From Lactobacillus mulieris (GTDB lineage Bacteria > Bacillota > Bacilli > Lactobacillales > Lactobacillaceae), in assembly GCF_007095465.1 (NCBI RefSeq), contig NZ_SDGL01000010.1, forward strand, positions 1 through 64,000: a stretch of 64,000 bases of DNA, given 5' to 3'. How positions within the stretch are numbered: position 1 is the stretch's first letter; each line of letters starts with the position of its first letter. The position numbers were made by a program, and so were the translations under genes. Shown one piece after another: positions 61,788 to 64,000 of this stretch. The notes under the pieces are model-generated. The model saw only the letters and a list, made by a program, of their open reading frames with translations, ran no database searches and was not told the DNA's origin.

Positions 61788-62270
61788 TTAAAACCCTTTA
61801 CAAAATTCTTCTAATCGTAAAAAGTCAGGACACAATTTTTGTAAATTTATATGTTTCTCTTTTTCCGTTGTAATTAATCTATATAAAATGTGTGAATTAT
61901 GAATAATTTTATCTTCATATTTATTAATTATTCTCCATTGATTATAAAGTAAGTACCTGTATTTTTCATTTTCATCATCAAAAATAATTTCTTGATACAG
62001 TCCTTTTTTCACTGGAAGCATATTATTAATATTCAATACCCCTAAGAACTTATTATTGTGTTGTATTTTAAAAAAAGTTAAATTATTTTTCATGTATTTA
62101 TGTTTAGGCTTAGGAGACCCCATAGGTATAAAATATTTTTGAGAATTTTCTTGAACTATGATTCCAACATATGGTCTCTGATTATTACCATGATTGATTT
62201 TTATATTTTTATCAATTTTTGATAATTGGCATAAATAGTCAGAATCAATTTTATAAAATTTTAGGCTCAT
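61788..62270 (-). CDS. toxN: type III toxin-antitoxin endoribonuclease, ToxN/AbiQ family
   Basis: This 160-aa protein has the order and motifs of ToxN/AbiQ/CptN endoRNases. It opens with KFYKIDSDYLCQLSKIDKNI, then RPYVGIIVQENSQKYFIPMG and SPKPKH (the ToxN LTSPK-like loop). Next is FFKIQHNNKFLGVLNINNMLPV, then a helical end with YLLYNQWRIINKYEDKII and a conserved RLEEFCKGF tail. The nuclease processes its own repeat RNA antitoxin and, when free, cuts cellular mRNA; the known plasmid members abort phage infection. The antitoxin repeats and terminator lie just upstream. The ribosome site contains a run of seven G's. Confidence 0.85.
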   Translation of the reverse strand: MSLKFYKIDSDYLCQLSKIDKNIKINHGNNQRPYVGIIVQENSQKYFIPMGSPKPKHKYMKNNLTFFKIQHNNKFLGVLNINNMLPVKKGLYQEIIFDDENEKYRYLLYNQWRIINKYEDKIIHNSHILYRLITTEKEKHINLQKLCPDFLRLEEFCKGF

Positions 62271-62302
62271 AATTCTTCCCCCCCTTTTATAAAAATACGC
62301 AT

Positions 62303-62330
62303 AAAAAAAGATTGCCTAATAGGCAACCCT
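62303..62330 (-). terminator. terminator between antitoxin repeats and toxN
   Basis: GGTTGCCT / AGGCAATC stem (62321-62328 and 62310-62317, one wobble), then seven T's on -. As in known type III systems, it lets most transcripts end after the antitoxin and a minority read into the toxin. Confidence 0.85.
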
Positions 62331-62333
62331 TCT

Positions 62334-62445
62334 CTCTTTTAATTCTCACTTAGAGCTGAGATACACTCCTCTTTTAATTCTCACTTAGAGCTGAGATACA
62401 CTCCTCTTTTAATTCTCACTTAGAGCTGAGATACACTCCTCTTTA
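62334..62445. repeat. tandem repeat array, 35 nt x 3.2, no spacers
   Basis: Identical units lie at 62334-62368, 62369-62403 and 62404-62438, followed by seven bases of a fourth. The phase is fixed by AATTCTCACT at 62341, 62376 and 62411. Confidence 0.97.
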
Positions 62446-62452
62446 CATATTT

Positions 62453-62481
62453 ATTCTACTAAATTTTAAAAATTATAGCAA
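62453..62481 (-). promoter_or_regulatory. promoter of the antitoxin RNA
   Basis: On -, TTGCTA (62481-62476), a 17-nt spacer and TAGAAT (62458-62453) place the start right before the first repeat. Confidence 0.6.
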
Positions 62482-62493
62482 ATATATAACTTG

Positions 62494-63684
62494 TTATTCT
62501 GCAATAAAATTCTTAATTGCTTCTTCTTCATTAGCTACTTTGCCATCAACAACAGCTTCGGTAATTTTCGCTAACATCTCTCCTAAACTTGGACCCGGCT
62601 TAATTCCCCACTCAATTAAGGTAGATCCATCAATGACAAGCTCTTTATTATTTTTAATAGGTAGAGCAACATAACGGTCTATCATTGCTTCACTATTGAC
62701 TGGCTGCCCCAAAATTCTAGCTACATCACAAGCAGACATAACTGTATCTTGTCCTGCAAGGAATAGTTCATAATCAGACGGACTGTGATCTGATAATAAG
62801 TCAAAGAAAAATACAATTTCTTCAACATTCCGAGCCATCTGATTGGAATTCTTCCAATCTCTCATAAATGCAGGAATTTGTTCATTTGGCAACTTCAATA
62901 AAATTGCAATAATTGCCCAAACACTCGCTTCAGTTGATGGCGAAAAAGTTAAACTTGGGAAAACTGATAGTTGCTCTTTTTTTCCGCGAAAATCTGGTAC
63001 TTCTTCGCTTAGTTGTGTATCTAAAAAGACCTGAAATGCACTTCTAGCATGTGGTCCCACACACATCTTAACGAATTCTTCTCGAATACGTTCAACAGAA
63101 ATCTTACTTAATAATTCATGATGGTCACAAATTGCTTGTCTAGTCTTTTCTTCTAGAGAGAACTTCAACTGACTCATGAATCGAACTGCCCGCATCATTC
63201 GTAAAGCATCTTCATTAAAACGCTTTTCTGGATCTCCTACAGCTTTAATCAGACCCTGATTTAAATCATCTAATCCATTAAACAAGTCATGAATATTGCC
63301 ATATTCATCCATTGCCAAGGCATTAATGGTAAAATCACGTCGTTTCAAATCTTCTTCTAGATTTTGAACAAATTCGACATGATCAGGACGTCGATAATCC
63401 TGATAGCCTGATTCTGTTCTAAAAGTCGTAATTTCATAACTATCATCATTGTATAAAACAGTTACAGTGCCATGTTGTATACCAGTATCAATACTTCTCT
63501 CAAAAAGTTGCTTAACTTCTTCTGGATATGCACTAGTTGCAATATCAACATCGTGAATGTGACGATTCAGTAACAAATCTCGAACACTTCCACCAACAAA
63601 GTAAGCCTCATAGCCAGCTTGTGTTAAAGTTTGCACAACTGGCAAGGCTTTCATAAATATTTCAGGTAAAGAATTAATTTTCAT
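62494..63684 (-). CDS. cca: CCA-adding tRNA nucleotidyltransferase
   Basis: This 396-aa class II enzyme adds or repairs the 3' CCA of tRNAs. The nucleotidyltransferase head has [20 protein letters not shown] (GSxxRD and DxD). [20 protein letters not shown] and [19 protein letters not shown] follow, then the helical body and tail. Length matches the Firmicute family. It is divergent from the yitT-like gene. Confidence 0.96.
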   Translation of the reverse strand: MKINSLPEIFMKALPVVQTLTQAGYEAYFVGGSVRDLLLNRHIHDVDIATSAYPEEVKQLFERSIDTGIQHGTVTVLYNDDSYEITTFRTESGYQDYRRPDHVEFVQNLEEDLKRRDFTINALAMDEYGNIHDLFNGLDDLNQGLIKAVGDPEKRFNEDALRMMRAVRFMSQLKFSLEEKTRQAICDHHELLSKISVERIREEFVKMCVGPHARSAFQVFLDTQLSEEVPDFRGKKEQLSVFPSLTFSPSTEASVWAIIAILLKLPNEQIPAFMRDWKNSNQMARNVEEIVFFFDLLSDHSPSDYELFLAGQDTVMSACDVARILGQPVNSEAMIDRYVALPIKNNKELVIDGSTLIEWGIKPGPSLGEMLAKITEAVVDGKVANEEEAIKNFIAE

Positions 63685-63769
63685 ATCTTAAAATCATCAT
63701 TTCTCATTTTAATTTTGTTATCAAAGTTTGTTAAAATAAAAAGTGCAATACATTACGGAGGGTATCATA

Positions 63770-64000
63770 ATGAAAGTAACTAATCTCAAATTTAAAATTA
63801 CGCCTAGTTTTATCATTGAACTTATAATGATTGCACTTGGCTCCGCCATCTATGGACTAAGCATTAATATGATTAGTATTCCCAATCAGTTAACTGATGG
63901 AGGTTTAAGTGGTATTTCCTTATTACTATTCCATTGGTGGAAAGTAAACCTAGGATTCAGCACACTTATTTTAAACATCCCTTTAATTCTAATTGGTTTT
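63770..64000 (+). CDS. YitT-family membrane protein, partial
   Basis: The first 77 codons of a YitT/DUF161 membrane protein; the rest lies beyond the window. Visible are ELIMIALGSAIYGLSINMIS and the hallmark IPNQLTDGGLSGISLLLFH. The start ATG 63770 has an excellent GGAGGG site. Function is unknown in general. Confidence 0.85.
   Translation, partial: MKVTNLKFKITPSFIIELIMIALGSAIYGLSINMISIPNQLTDGGLSGISLLLFHWWKVNLGFSTLILNIPLILIGF

Larger units (their letters stand above)
62303..62446 (-). ncRNA. toxI: type III antitoxin RNA (ToxI-like), 3.2 tandem 35-nt repeats
   Basis: On - the transcript would start near 62446, run through three identical 35-nt repeats and end at the terminator. Each repeat can form a short hairpin (TCTCA/TGAGA). 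ToxN-type enzymes cut such RNAs into single repeats that fold as pseudoknots and inhibit the toxin. Repeat length 35 and copy number near 3 are close to the lactococcal AbiQ antitoxin. Confidence 0.82.

Noticed and set aside
62334-62445. Possible CRISPR array
   Set aside because: The 35-nt units are directly joined with no spacers and no cas genes nearby; they fit a type III antitoxin.
1-64000. tRNA or rRNA genes
   Set aside because: I looked for cloverleaf-like and rRNA-like sequence in the intergenic regions and saw none; a tRNAscan run would settle it.

Overview
The window is low-GC Firmicute chromosome, most likely a Lactobacillus of the L. gasseri/johnsonii/acidophilus type. This rests on recognisable gene blocks (topA-trmFO-xerC-hslV-hslU, parE-parC, lspA-rluD, dprA, rnhB-rbgA, rqcH), phospho-glycosidase PTS loci, XerS, and strong AGGAGG ribosome binding sites. 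The species call is inference from protein resemblance and gene order, not a database match.

Left end (1-9.7 kb) is accessory and defence-rich. It holds an invertible type I restriction specificity locus (two inverted hsdS copies around a tyrosine recombinase), a Mrr-type restriction enzyme, and candidate small RNAs. Next come an orphan antitoxin-like HTH protein, a zinc-independent S14 (rpsN), a truncated phage integrase, a Panacea-Doc toxin-antitoxin pair and an ISL3 transposase remnant. A ComK-like regulator followed by a small sigma factor closes the region.

9.7-17.6 kb is one sugar operon: promoter, RAT antiterminator site and overlapping terminator, BglG/LicT antiterminator, PTS IIA, 6-phospho-beta-galactosidase, fused IICB, a second IIC and an uncharacterised DUF4838 protein. 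17.6-25.3 kb is EbsA-like - fhs - lspA - rluD followed by full-length carA/carB whose catalytic motifs are lost. They sit where the pyr operon normally follows rluD, so they look like a relic or a repurposed pair.

25.4-29.8 kb is a second accessory patch: a duplicated orphan domain, frameshifted small genes and an MqsR-MqsA/Panacea system. It also has a loxP-like 34-bp site and, just before xerS, a 28-bp dif-like site. Genes to the left mostly run on +, genes to the right mostly on -, as expected where the two replication forks meet. This is therefore probably the chromosome terminus.

31-64 kb is mostly housekeeping on the - strand: TcaA-like and other membrane proteins, dps, two degV genes, rqcH, cyclophilin, ppaC, parC/parE, plsY, a LacX-like mutarotase, hslUV, xerC, trmFO, topA, dprA, rnhB, rbgA and cca. 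Notable exceptions are a surface protein whose only usable start is ATT, a 6S-like structured RNA candidate, a CPA1 antiporter frameshifted in a homopolymer, and a complete type III (ToxIN/AbiQ) toxin-antitoxin locus with three 35-nt antitoxin RNA repeats next to cca.
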